Shown here one piece after another: positions 12,151 to 23,443 of a stretch of DNA of 64,000 nucleotides. The position numbers and the translations under genes were made by a program. The notes under the pieces were generated by a model, which saw only the letters and a list, made by a program, of their open reading frames with translations, did no database searches and was not told where the DNA came from. This DNA comes from Acanthaster planci (lineage: Eukaryota > Echinodermata > Asteroidea > Valvatida > Acanthasteridae): contig NW_019091425.1 of assembly GCF_001949145.1 (NCBI RefSeq), positions 344,575-408,574 of the forward strand, given 5' to 3'. Positions within the stretch are counted from its first letter, which is position 1, and each line of letters begins with the position of its first letter.

Positions 12151-13883
12151 TGTCTCAAACACTAGCCTAGTTTCCGCAATTCGTCGCCCAGCGCCCGAAA
12201 AGGGCGCTAGGGGTGAAATGTCCCAATTCAAGGAAAATTCTCCGCCAGGCGGAGACGCACAAAAAGTACCAGAGATTCTTTCGAAAAGAGGGGTCTGTTT
12301 GGGCCAAGAAATAGTAGGATTGTGCCAGTATGGCCCGGGATCATCTCTGTAGATTCAGGGGCACCCATCTGGGGGCAAAGCAGACAAAAATGTGATTGAA
12401 AATTTGTCAGAAGAGCCCGAGGAAGTGAGTGATGTCATTTGAAAAATGGCCGCTGAGAAGACTTGGGAACATTGCCCCTTTGCGGGGTGAGTTTGTTTTG
12501 GGTGGATAATTGAAAAATTCATCAGTTAACCTACTGAAAAAAAGAAAAACAAATGAAATCTGAAGGACCAAACAACACTTTGTTTTTTGTTTGAGAAGCC
12601 TCAGGGACTTTGCCTGCCATTGGGGCTCCAAACTTGGTTGATTTTACACTATTTTCAATGGAGCTTGAATTGGTTCAGTGCACCCCTAGGCACGTACACT
12701 CTCATGCCCTTGTGCACCACTTAGTCGAGAGTTAGCGCATGCGTGCTCGGTCACTTTACTGCGCAGGCGTCGGACACCGTTCCGACACAGTCAAAATGTA
12801 CAAACAAATGAAGTTCACTGAGATAACCAAATAACTAAAGATTGATCAGACAATATGTAGCCATGGTATTATAATGAACCCAGTTGCACAAAATTTGAAA
12901 CAATTTTTAAAAAGTGATTAAAAACATAAACACGCTCAGATTTGAAAAAAATACTTCCACGGTCTTTCCAAGTTTTATACAACTTCTCCAATTTATCCAA
13001 ACAAACAAAATAAAGTGCCGTGTGTATCAAGGCCCGATAAAAGCGTCGGTAGTATTTTCAAGTTATTGCGAATTGGATATTTTGCACGAGAATCATTTGT
13101 CCGTAGTAGTGCATGTATACATTTATGTGCGTTGGTGGAGTACATGTACAGTACATGTATTAAGTACATGTATATGAACGTGCACACGGTCACACATAAA
13201 TCGTGGCCGACCAGTTGACAGAGAGCCAAAGTTTAAATTTATCAAACTAACAAAGGACAATTCGCAATAGCTTAAAAATAACATGGTTACCTTTTTCAAA
13301 CACTCGTTCCATTATAAAGATAGACAGCATGTATGCAAAAACTGGAGAACAATTCAAATTTTCGAGTTTAAAATACCCTTTTTTACGTTCGAAAATGTAA
13401 CGTAAACAAACATTTTTTATTTCCTCCCAAATGTCATTTATGATTACCAAGAAACACATCACAAAATGAAATCTAAAGTCTGATTATATTCCTCTGGTAT
13501 AAATTTAGCAAACTTTTACACAATACAGAAGATCTTCGCAGATGGTTTTTGGTATAGTTGTTTCCTGGCTGGCGTCGCCGTTTTAACAGGCAACAGAAAT
13601 GACCACGACTTTGCCGAATTTTAGCGCATGCACACAAACTAAATGAAAGGGGTGGACATAGTGGGAAGGGGAGGATGGCCTTGCCCACAACCTCAACTCC
13701 ATGGTTGTGTGCGTGTTCCTTTACTAGCCTGGTCGTGTAGAACTAGAATACGAAAACGACGCTGATTGGCTAATCAAGGTGAATTTACATAAAGGGAATC
13801 ACACGCATATTTCAAAAGCTGCACGCTTACGCCTACGTATTCTCTTGCTCGTCACGCACGCGTAAATCTGCGTGGAGTTTTAA

Positions 13884-14093
13884 ATAGACCGTATTCGCGG
13901 CGTCCCTAATTTCAGTCGTATTCCTGAACGTACAGTATAATTTTGAAACCCTTAATGGGATGGTACCAGGTGATTTGGGGGGTCGGAATGAAATCGTAGA
14001 ATATAGTTGGGTTCTTTGAATTTAACGTTTTCAAATAAATACACTACGTTGGGGAATACGACTGAAATTGGGGACGCCGCGAATACGGTCTAT
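13884..14093. mobile_element. MITE flanked by TTAA, nested
   Basis: Inverted termini of about 40 bases begin ATAGACCGTATTCGCGGCG and end with the complement, with one mismatch in the first 40. TTAA lies immediately outside on both sides (13880-13883 and 14094-14097), the target duplication typical of piggyBac and Kolobok transposons. At 210 bp it is non-autonomous. It sits inside the 5.8-kb element, so it is either a later insertion or was carried along. Confidence 0.75.
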
Positions 14094-14312
14094 TTAAACG
14101 TTTAATCACGAAAGGCATGGTGGGAACCAACATGGCGCGGCAAGATCGTATCCATGCGAACGAGGTTGCCTTGCACAGATCCATTGATCTCCATTATATA
14201 GACTGGACAGGACATCGCGTCCAAAACGCGTCCCGCGTGTGCGTATTTTCAGGAGGGTAAATAGCAAGCGTTGCCAATTTCGTTACGTGTACTTTCATAT
14301 GGAGTTTTTCAA

Positions 14313-14458
14313 AAACCGGATGAGGTTTTTGTTCTTCAATCGCCAGATTTTGAAGAAAAAATTAATTCTGCAGTTGAAATGGATAAATTTAGAAAGAATA
14401 ATGGTTGACGTGTTACTGGAGATCAACGTCAAGTTTGGAAGAAGGAACAGAAGGAAAT
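14313..14458 (+). pseudogene. decayed coding-like segment inside the 5.8-kb element
   Basis: One frame reads PDEVFVLQSP, then FEEKINSAVEMDKFRKNNG, a TGA at 14406, and then RVTGDQRQVWKKEQKE, ending at a consensus donor (GTGAGT at 14459). The acidic and basic composition is protein-like and the in-frame stop marks decay. It could be a remnant of a gene carried by the element. A CpG-richer stretch with two ATGs lies just upstream (14110-14260). No family is recognised. Confidence 0.25.
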
Positions 14459-16974
14459 GTGAGTCGCATTTCTTTTAGTTTCAGAAAGTTGTACTTTATA
14501 ATACTTAGCTTTAGGCCTATGGGGGGCAGCGCGGACAACCGGGATTCTCGCAAAATGACAGGTACTGCGCCGGTGAAAACAGCGATCTTAGCGACGTACG
14601 CACGTACCAGCCAGTCCGAGGGTCGGGTTATACAATCTTTTCTTTGATCAGAACGTACGCGCGCTTGTTGCAGTTGTTTTCACAGGCTCAGTGTGGTTGC
14701 AACCCGTATTTTTTGTGAAACTCCCGGATGTCCGCGCCAACCCATATAGGCCTAGTAAGAAATTTATGACAATTTATGTAGCCTATCAGGCTTTGTAGGC
14801 CTGAAATGTTACTTATTGGAAAAAGTAGTTTAGACACTGAATGACTAATTTGTCTTTTATTTTTCGCAAATTTCACGGGGAAAAAATCTCCAGGACAGCC
14901 ATGTTTTGTGGTGCACTGAACCCAAATCGTGTGACAGACGATGTGATATGAGTGACAGAATTCTTCTTCAGGGCAGAGATGAAACCAAAGTGAGAAGCAG
15001 AGTGCTGGCGTTTCTGTTGAATGAAGTTACAATCAAGGGGATTCAAAGCCTTCAACTCAATATGAAAGAAACTTTGTCCACATAACAAAATTATTCGTTC
15101 TCTGTTAAAACTGAATTTTTATGCCGGAAAGTAGTTGCTAAATGTAAATCGGGTTAAGTCAGGTTGTGAACTCAAAATTTTAAGCTGATTTATAAGTGTC
15201 TGTTTTAAAAACGGCAGTAAGTATGTTTGGTCGCTCATTTAAAGCTGCGCTTACTTTGTGCTCACAGAAAAGATTCTCACACTTCCGTATGCCGCATGTC
15301 GGTTTTCAATAAAATGTACTCAATATATGAATGAATTTTATTAAGTACACTTAGTGTGTAAAATTAAAATCATTTTATTGATGATTTTTTTTTTCAGTGT
15401 TGGCTCATCGAAACCAGACGGAAAACCACATGGACAGTTTGGACATCGTATTTACTGACATCACCGGTTGCATGTCCTGGTGGAATTCTCAAAGTTTTAC
15501 ACACTGAACAAATCAGGATTGAACCGACCCAAAGTGAGAATATTGTTAAAGCGAGACCGTAGACAATAGGTGTTAAAAAATGAATGAAAAACAAACACAC
15601 ACAAAAACAGGGTGACGTTATAGATTTTGATAGTTAATAAGAAAACGGTCAGTTATTTCCGGAAATGATATTCTTGCATTTTCTGCTTATTTTGGCTTGT
15701 TTTCGGGAGGAGGCCGAGGCCCGGCTTAGCCAACGTTTTAGAGGGATTTTTTTTCAGTTTTGCTGAGTTTTCCCTGACATTTCACTACTTGTGAGGAATA
15801 AGGAAGTGAGGAATAAAGTAAGAAATATCAAGAACGCTCAAACGAGAAAGTATCGTGCAAGAAGGAAACCGTGTGGACGAGAACGGACAGTTTTTGTTTG
15901 GGCCTTTTAGTCGGGCAATTTGACGTCGTTGTACGTAATAGTGCAATGCAGTAGAAGTCAACTTGTACCGAAACGCACTCGTGTACACTCGTGTGAAAAA
16001 AACGAACTGCATTTCAGACAAATGGCTCTCGATCTTGAAGAAATGAACTGATAGATACAAACGATTCATCAGTCTTCCAGACACAATCACCGATGACCTG
16101 ATGGGAATTCGACAAAGGTGTGAAAATTAGGCACTTAATAAGCAAGGTGAAAAACACAGAAAATGACAAAAATGGGTCCCAATAAAAACGAAGTGAATTA
16201 AAAAAAAAAAAAGAGCTTTCTGCCTAGAAATAATAAACTTTTTATCATAAGAGTTACTAGTCTTTCATGTGGCATCAAAGTTATTTGAAGGTAAACCCAG
16301 CAAAATTGTAAAAATTAGACACGGTTAGCTAAAAAAAAAGCGATAATTTTTCATAACTATCCTTTGTCGAAAAATTGACATTTTCCTCTTCTTTGATTAG
16401 TTTCCGGAGATCTTTCTTATCAGAAGCTATTAAATATCACCATTTGATAGATTCTTGACAATTTATTAACATACCAGGTCTTCAAGGGAAATGGCAAGAC
16501 AAATCCCTCACCGATATGCGTCGTCTGGTAGAATATCAGTTTTCAGACCGATGACGTTTGTTACTATTGCGCATGCGCGAATACTTGTTTATTTATGATG
16601 AAGAGCGCCCTCGCACAATTAGTTCGCGCAGTCTAATTATAAGTCGTTAGGGGGCGCACTATGCACGGTGTCCGCTATGAAGCACTAACGTCTTGAAACC
16701 AAGACTATCTCGGCGCTGAAGCCGGTGACTTGGAAAATGCCATTGAATAGCCTAAGATGGCCGAGCAGTCGCTTCAATTCGCAGAGCAGAGCTGCCTATC
16801 AAGTGTATAGAGATCCGTGGCACAGATTTGACTAAAAGAAATACGTCGTGCGGGGTCACAGCTAACGATGCGCAGAGCATCCACGGCAACCAACGGCGGT
16901 TATCTTTCGTATATTTTTCGTTTTGAGGAATCATTGCTGAAAATATTATCACTACACCTTATTCGTTCATCCCA

Positions 16975-17482
16975 AACGGGATGCATGCATGCGCATGCCC
17001 AACGGCCGGAAACGGTTCGGACCGTCGGCTTTTATCGAGCCGAACAGAGTCGAAAGAATCGGATGCTTCTACAGTCAGACGCTTTCTTAAATCGGACGCT
17101 TTCTAAACTCGGATGTTTTCTATATTCGAATGCTTTCTTCACTCAGAAGAAGTGCAATTGGGGATGAAATCTGGGGACGTTGCAGTTGCATTTCAAAGAC
17201 ATGTTTTGTCTGCAGTGTAAACATTTATTCGAATCTCAAAAACATGTCGGGTCTGGAAAATTTCATTCGACTATTTAAAATATGTTAGGTCTGCAACAAA
17301 ATTTTCGAATCTCAAAATATATTACGCCTGTAAATTTCTTTTCGATTTTGGGATATTCTTTCGATGTTTTAAAATACGCCTGTTTTAAACAACATCCGAT
17401 CTGGAAGCTGGTTCGATTTTTAAGGAATGGCGTTCGGTTTCTACACAAACATGTTGTAATCTTTTTAACTCTAATTCTACCC
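16975..17482 (-). repeat. right inverted terminus
   Basis: Right arm of the same element, inverted relative to the left. It carries fewer but recognisable units (AATCGGACGCTTTCT, ACTCGGATGTTTTCT at about 17060-17140). Differences between the arms show the insertion is not recent. Confidence 0.7.
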
Positions 17483-17830
17483 CGTGAGTGTTGTCAAAAA
17501 TGGGGGTGTGAATTTTCCTTGCCTAAACCTTCGCCTCAACTGCCATGCGCATAAACCTTATGACTTTTTGTGGAATCTTTTCGCTACATTTTCAACTGAA
17601 ATAAGCATAAGCAAATGAGGAGCGACCGCTAGTCGGACCAGAAATGGTCAAATAATCTACCATTTCATGCCAAACCATAAAGATAAAGCAAAAATACTGT
17701 GTCTTCCCCGAATGATCATCAAATAACTCCACAAAAGATTCAATGACTCACGATAGGCCTTTGGCCTAGCCTGCAATCGACTTCAACTTGGTTATGCCCC
17801 CCTCACACAAATAATGATCCTGGATTTTTA

Positions 17831-18037
17831 TCAAATCAACTGATCCAGTATTCGAAAGAAAGATCCAGCAGCAACTGTAGTGTGCATGCTTCGTGTTGTA
17901 GGCGGCATGGAGGAAAAGCCCTGCCAATAAGTTGTGCCTTTCGCGTCTCTGACGCGTCGAGCTAGGTGCAGTTCAAAGACTGGTCCGTTTCCTCGCCCTG
18001 AATGAAATCCGGCGAGTCCACGTTGCAACATCAACAT
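17831..18037 (-). CDS. weak candidate ORF with a mitochondrial-presequence-like composition
   Basis: Minus-strand ATG at 18037 opens 68 codons ending in TGA. The product is rich in Arg, Ser, Thr and Gly with almost no acidic residues at first (LARRVRDAKGT, PTTRSMHTTVAAG), like many mitochondrial targeting peptides. The DNA is GC-richer than its flanks. It could be a first exon cut by a donor I did not identify, or chance. No family is recognised. Confidence 0.25.
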   Translation of the reverse strand: MLMLQRGLAGFHSGRGNGPVFELHLARRVRDAKGTTYWQGFSSMPPTTRSMHTTVAAGSFFRILDQLI

Positions 18038-19412
18038 AGAATCGACATAGCGCCATCTATCGGCTACTAAGTACCATCATCGGCAGGCCAGTTCATTTGT
18101 TTTACCCATTTGTCTTATATGATACTCCATGTGCTTTTCTTTATATGGGCGAACAGTTTCATTGTCAGTCTCGAGAGGAGACAAGTCTTCACAACTCGTG
18201 GAGGCTTCTTATGTTGAGTTGACGGATTTTACTTGCCTTTGAAAAAAGAGAAAAGAAAGAAAATCCGACGGTTGTAGCCTGAAGTGTGTATACTCCGCAC
18301 CTACGCTCTTCACTTAATTACGTTTCCCGTCTTATGCCGTTAGAGTGCTTCTGGTGTAAATCATAACTTTTCAAGTGACCTTTTAAAATTCTCGAAAGAA
18401 GTTTTCAGAGGAAAAAATATTACTAGATCATGAATACTCGATTAATGAATGTTGCTGAAGGCCTATGTTGTAAGACTGTAACACTGTTGTAATGTAACCT
18501 AACTGGACCTAAGTCATTTAGGCAACGGGGAAGGGTAACCAACCTGTGTGCACGAAAATTACGTCACTTTTACGTTATGTACAATTTGACGGCAACTAAA
18601 ATAGCACGAAGGAGGCACGTCCTTGTTCATCGTATTACACCAGGAAGCCTTATTTGCATCCTGTCTGTGTTGCAAATATTGATCCAGCGTTTGTCACCAC
18701 GAGGCTGTCTATTTCATAAGAAGAGAATGCACACATCATAATATGTACATTGCACAGCCATTGAGAATGTATTTCTGAGTTTCCCTACAAACTTCTGCCG
18801 ATGTAACATTGTACCACGATTTTAGATTTTTACGCCTGCACACACATCCAAGTGGAGGTATCCCTCGAGGAAACAAGGGCAAAGTTCGGGCCGGACTCGG
18901 AGCCTCTGCAGACTTACATTTCAGTACACCTGCCTCATGTAATTCAGTTTCAGGCAAAGAGGTCTGGTTATGAGAAACTCCTACAGTTGTCCCATTTTTA
19001 TTTACAAAAGTTGACTGAAGTTGCCCTGCAGGTGTGTTGAACAATAGGCCTGATTCGCCTTACTGGAGGTATTATACCCCCAGATGTTGCTTGTGCTTGT
19101 CGTAATCTGTATACATAATCCTTATTCAGCGGATGATTATGATGCCGGTGTGGCACTGCCAATGTTTTCTGAGACACAATCAACTTTACCACTGCAGAGG
19201 AGATTTTCTGGGCGGGTAAGGCCGATGACCGGTAGTCGTTTTTTTGTGCGGCGTACAATTAAAAAATCGTTCGCTTGTGAAAAATTTAGCCTCAACTCGA
19301 CCTCCGTCCGAAAAAGTTCACTACACACGTCCGTCGTATAAGTTCGCACCGCGTATTTAGCTTTCTTTAATTTGAACAAACTTTGCCACCGCGCGCTGCC
19401 AAGATCTGCATC

Positions 19413-19502
19413 TCATAGACCTTCATTTTTCCTCCTCAGATCTGTGATCTCGTCCTCCGGCAGGTCAACGACTTCAGCCGCAGGCAGCGGCGCATCCAGC
19501 TT
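19413..19502 (-). CDS. candidate terminal exon
   Basis: On the minus strand an acceptor (CACACCAG) precedes 29 codons and a TGA at 19413. The peptide is KLDAPLPAAEVVDLPEDE followed by ITDLRRKNEGL. G/C-ending codons and the acidic-then-basic pattern look genuinely coding, unlike the surroundings. No upstream partner exon was identified, so it may be the end of an unknown gene or part of a retrocopy. Confidence 0.3.
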   Translation of the reverse strand, partial: KLDAPLPAAEVVDLPEDEITDLRRKNEGL

Positions 19503-20110
19503 CTGGTGTGGGTGTATGTGTGTGTGTGGGGGGGGAATCCAAAAGCGAACGCGCCTTGGGCTCATTCAACATGATGTGGAGAAAAAAAAAACCAAAGCCT
19601 TACTCACGGTATCAATATCCCTGCTTTTATTTGCTGATGTTTTCTGAGGGTTTGGTGCTAATATTTGATAAATAATTATACCAAACACTTTCTTTCCTAC
19701 TAACCGATTCTATGTAAAAAAAAAATAAAAAAATAAAAAAATCTGCAAAATTTTTCGTTGTGCGGCAAGTTGCCCCCTCTACTCCCGCGGATATTGGCCA
19801 CACTCCGCTTTATTGGAGAGCCGCATCCGGCTGGATCTGGGGGAGTCGCCCTTCCCTCCCGACTTGGCAGAAAGAAGACAAATGACCTTTTCTCCAAAAG
19901 GTGTTGACACACACTCTCCAGTTAGCCAAGTGGCGCGCCATGCTGTTGCCGTCATTTTATCATACGTCTTTGTTCTGGATAAAGCCCCGTGGCAGCATGG
20001 GCTAGTTGTTAATTGTAGGACCCAGATTCGTCATTAAGTTTGGGGCCTCGCTGATATGTCAGTGTCACCCGGGACGACACCTGACAAAGGACAGAGCTGA
20101 GCACGGAGAC

Positions 20111-20503
20111 AGGACCCCGGCGATTGGGAGATGAGAGGGGCTATGTCTCCGAACCGTTAAAGGTGCAGTTCTAAGGGTCCAAATTCTTCAACATGCCCCT
20201 CCCCACGTATATTGTAATACTGGCGATCAACAATAGTGCACCTCTAAGACTTTGCAACGCGCTGGCCAATCAAAATGTGCGAAATCTGTCAACCCGATGC
20301 GCGATGCGCGAGGACCCCGGCGATTGGGAGGTGAGAGGGGCTATGTCTCCGAACCGTTAAAGGTGCAGTTCTAAGGGTCCAAATTCTTCAACATGCCCCT
20401 CCCCACGTAAATTGTAATACGGGCGATTAACAATAGTGCACCTCTAAGACTTTGCAACGCGCTGGCCAATCAAAATGTGCGAAATCTGTCAACCCGATGC
20501 GCG
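20111..20503. repeat. 200-bp tandem duplication
   Basis: Two copies, each starting AGGACCCCGGCGATTGGGAG, lie at 20111-20310 and 20311-20503 and are nearly identical apart from a few substitutions. The first copy ends with a short GATGCGCG duplication that the second lacks. Such high identity implies a recent duplication. Confidence 0.9.
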
Positions 20504-20511
20504 TTTGGAAA

Positions 20512-20600
20512 GGGTCGACAGATTTCGCGCACTGTGATTGGCCAACGCGTTGCAAACTCTCGGAGGCGCACTGTTTTCAATCGCCTGTATTGCCAATGTC
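20512..20600 (-). repeat. partial inverted copy of the 200-bp unit
   Basis: GACAGATTTCGCGCACTGTGA through CAATCGCCTGTATTGCC matches the second half of the unit in reverse complement, with more divergence than the tandem copies show. Together with copy 2 it forms a hairpin, suggesting the tandem duplication happened inside an older palindromic element. Confidence 0.75.
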
Positions 20601-20603
20601 AAC

Positions 20604-22301
20604 AGCATCGTAATTGTTTCATCCCAAGTCCCACAGCATTAAACGGAGGAAATAAAATAGGAAACGTGACACCAAATTGCACCATCGTCCAAGTTAAGAT
20701 CCACAGTCACAACATGTCTTCTTCGCTGAATGAAAATGACATACAATACTGATCACGACGCCTCAACTCCAGCTCTCCCCGCAAGCAGCTCGAATAATTT
20801 TCTCTGGAGGTTTTTGTATAAGTTTCTGATGAAGTGGTTTCACACAATCAATGTTTTCCCGCGATTTCGGGCAATAGGGTTCCGGATAGGTCAACCTCGC
20901 CGGAACCAAAACCAAACAGCAAAGATTATGTTTTGAAAAACAAAGGACAGGGTCCAGCCAAATAAAATCTCCAGAAAGTGATGGAGTGATGGAATTACAA
21001 ACACAAAAAGTCTTTTACGTTAATACCGTACCGCGGCGACGTTTGTGACCCCAAAGATCAAGCGTCATTACCCGGGGTCAGAGGAAAATGATATAAAACT
21101 ACATACGTGTATATAAGAAGCGCGGGTGTGTTGCTATTGGTGGTGTTGTACTTTCGTAGTCTCACTGAGAGGCTTTGTCGATTATGGAAGTTGAAAGGGT
21201 CAATGAGTACAGTATGATACAGTAGAATATAATCTGAAAAAAACGTCAGCACATTAAAATGTAACCGTTTTTAGGTAGGCCGGAATCACGATAATAGACC
21301 CCACATTTGACCATTCACGTAACTTAAAATTGACGCAATATGATCAAGTTCCTATACCGTATGGCTGCAATACTCGGTGGAAACCATCAACATGTATTAT
21401 TCAACTCAAGTTCATTTACAATTCTCCAACAGTTGGCAGTTAATCTGAAACCAAATTAACAGAGAATAAGACGACCACATTTTCTTTCAGCGTTGTATTA
21501 CTTGTTTATAAACACATCAAACTGTGCTGGTCTTCACAATCCGGAAACAGAAATAGGGAACAGGGTCTGTATAGACCAGTGGTTTCCGTGGCGTTGTAAG
21601 CACTTACTATGCATAGCACCATTTTGCACATTCTCGGCATGCATTTTTATGTTAATATAGCTTCGACACAAGTCTTTTCTACTCTCTTTTGGGGCGTGTC
21701 GAAGTCGATCCACCCTTTCTAAAGCCACTGAGCTCCACGCCACAGTTGCTGGTGGCGAAAATCCTTTCCGATTTTCTGGTGTGCTTGACGATGGTCCTCG
21801 TTCACTGCCAAACTCTGGCGTTAGAAACAGCACTTTTTGGTGTTCAGATGACCACACCAAAATGGGTTACATGTACTTTAACACCGCTGCTGCATGGTGG
21901 GCCCAGAACGCTGTCAAAGTGTGGGACTTGGTGAAGGTCATTTCTTTCCAATATTTGATGTTTTTATGAAAGACTAGACCCCCACAGATACTGAGAATAC
22001 TTTGCTGAGCAACGGCGTTTCACTTTAACTATTTTTCTTGATTTGTTGAACGTGAAGAAAATGAGGAAATGGGCTAGAAAAGCTACAAACGACTTCACAT
22101 GACCAATCCAGAGAGTGATTCATCTGTAATTGCACGTGCTTAACAGAACCATAATAACGAAATATCAGGTTTTAGAAAATTGCAGATCCCTTTTCAGTGT
22201 AAACAGTCGTAAATATTCTCAAAAACTAAAAAAAACCGTACTTTTTTTCTAGAGTATGTATGGAAATTACAGTTACCGTAGATTCCCTTCTCAATTTTTA
22301 T
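20604..22301. other. intergenic, nothing firm
   Basis: A short ORF of 12 codons follows a good start context (ACAACATGTC at about 20712), and an overlapping ORF runs to 20936 in another frame. Neither is recognisable. The rest is AT-rich without structure. Confidence 0.4.
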
Positions 22302-22442
22302 GGAAGGCACTGTTCGAGAACCACCAAAATGACATCGGACGTTTCTTGAATAGCGCACGTGCTTTATTGTTTGATCGGTGAGTTACCATAATAGTGTGCA
22401 TAGTGACGATGTTATTTTGGTGGTTCTCGAACAGTGCCCTCC
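22302..22442. mobile_element. MITE with 9-bp target duplication
   Basis: Inverted termini GGAAGGCACTGTTCGAGAAC and its complement extend about 32 bases through CACCAAAATGACATCG. AATTTTTAT is present directly outside both ends (22293-22301 and 22443-22451). A 9-bp duplication fits Mutator-like elements, though some hAT-like elements are close. The unit is 141 bp and has no coding capacity. Confidence 0.8.
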
Positions 22443-22554
22443 AATTTTTATACTACCTTCATCCCCACGATTTCCTCTTTCTGATGATACCAAATTTGGC
22501 TGCTACCTTGTGCCGCCGTTTGAATTACAGTCTGTTTCTGGAGCGTCCACATTG

Positions 22555-22582
22555 GCGTACTTTGCGACTTGACAAAGTACGC
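22555..22582. other. perfect short hairpin
   Basis: GCGTACTTTG and CAAAGTACGC form a perfect 10-base stem around an 8-base loop. It is isolated, and no function is implied. Confidence 0.6.
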
Positions 22583-23097
22583 TGAAAATGAATAACAATC
22601 CGAGTTTCCGGACACCCGCGCTGCGGTGGGAAACATTCCGCAGCATGCAACGTAGTCTGTTGGTTTGAAACTACATGTACATGTACCATTCAGTGGACAG
22701 TTTTTGTTTGTGAAACGTCAAAGCGAATTGATTCGCTGTTTTGAGATGCTTATTCACATTTCATATAGACTTACCCTTCAGAAGTGACGTGCGATATTAG
22801 TTAAAGCGGACAAGGCATTATACAGAAATGCCTTATTAAGACAACAAAAAAGAACCAGGCAAGGAAGACCTGCAAAGAATTATACATGAAAAAAAAAGAC
22901 AATTACCAACCCAACCGACTGAGATGTAACAAAAATTGGAATTACCAAACACTAGAAAAGTTAGAAGAACAACAGGAAGATTAGAATCATAAAAGAGAAG
23001 GAGCTACCTCAGATAAATGAGAAACTGTATTTTTGTAGTTGCTCTTAAAGCATCCCAGAGGTGGCTGTGACTTAATATTACCATCAATACTTTACTC

Positions 23098-23443
23098 ATG
23101 GTTCAAGATGCCAGTGTCCGAGTTCTGCTGATCCAAAGGGCTGAAATGTCATCTTCCATGCTTCCTATTGGCATGTTGAGCGAGGCAGCTCAAGAAGCCA
23201 GAAATAAAGTCAACAAATTATACCGGCTAAGACATGCAAGGAAGACATCAAAGATCGACACCATGAACGATGTTTTCAATGACTCATGATCAATGGAAAC
23301 GTTATCAATACAAAGTCAATACAGTCATGAAATTCACGACCCCTTCATGCAAAGTTAAGTGTATGCTTAAAGACTCAGATCTTGACACTGATTTTGACCA
23401 CGAAGACCCCAGTCAGCAAAGTGAATCTTCAGACAGTGATTAA
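23098..23443 (+). pseudogene. broken transposon-type ORF
   Basis: The first part reads MLPIGMLSEAAQEARNK and KLYRLRHARKTSKIDTMNDVF before a stop at about 23287. From memory, similar (M)SEEAxEARNK-type sequences occur in uncharacterised invertebrate transposon-linked proteins. In another frame, 23357-23443 gives an acidic tail, DHEDPSQQSESSDSD, before TAA, as expected for the C-terminus. The frame changes and stops between these parts mark a pseudogene. Confidence 0.4.

Larger units (their letters stand above)
11684..17482. mobile_element. 5.8-kb element with long inverted termini
   Basis: Termini of about 470-510 bases (11684-12150 and 16975-17482) are inverted copies. Landmarks in mirror order are GAACATGTTTGTGTAG, CCGAACGCC, GATCGGATGTTGTTTAAAACA, a block of short repeats, then GACGGTCCGAACCGT and a CATGCGCA word. 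Long termini with internal repeats are known in fold-back-type and some P-superfamily DNA transposons. The interior has no intact transposase, only short decayed open stretches and a nested MITE, so this copy is probably non-autonomous. The exact ends and target duplication could not be fixed by eye. Confidence 0.7.
17483..20110. other. intergenic with weak exon candidates
   Basis: Mostly non-coding. Two minus-strand candidates are listed separately (17831-18037 and 19413-19502). Bases 19715-19745 are an A-rich run and 19750-19870 a GC-rich repeat-like stretch. Confidence 0.4.
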
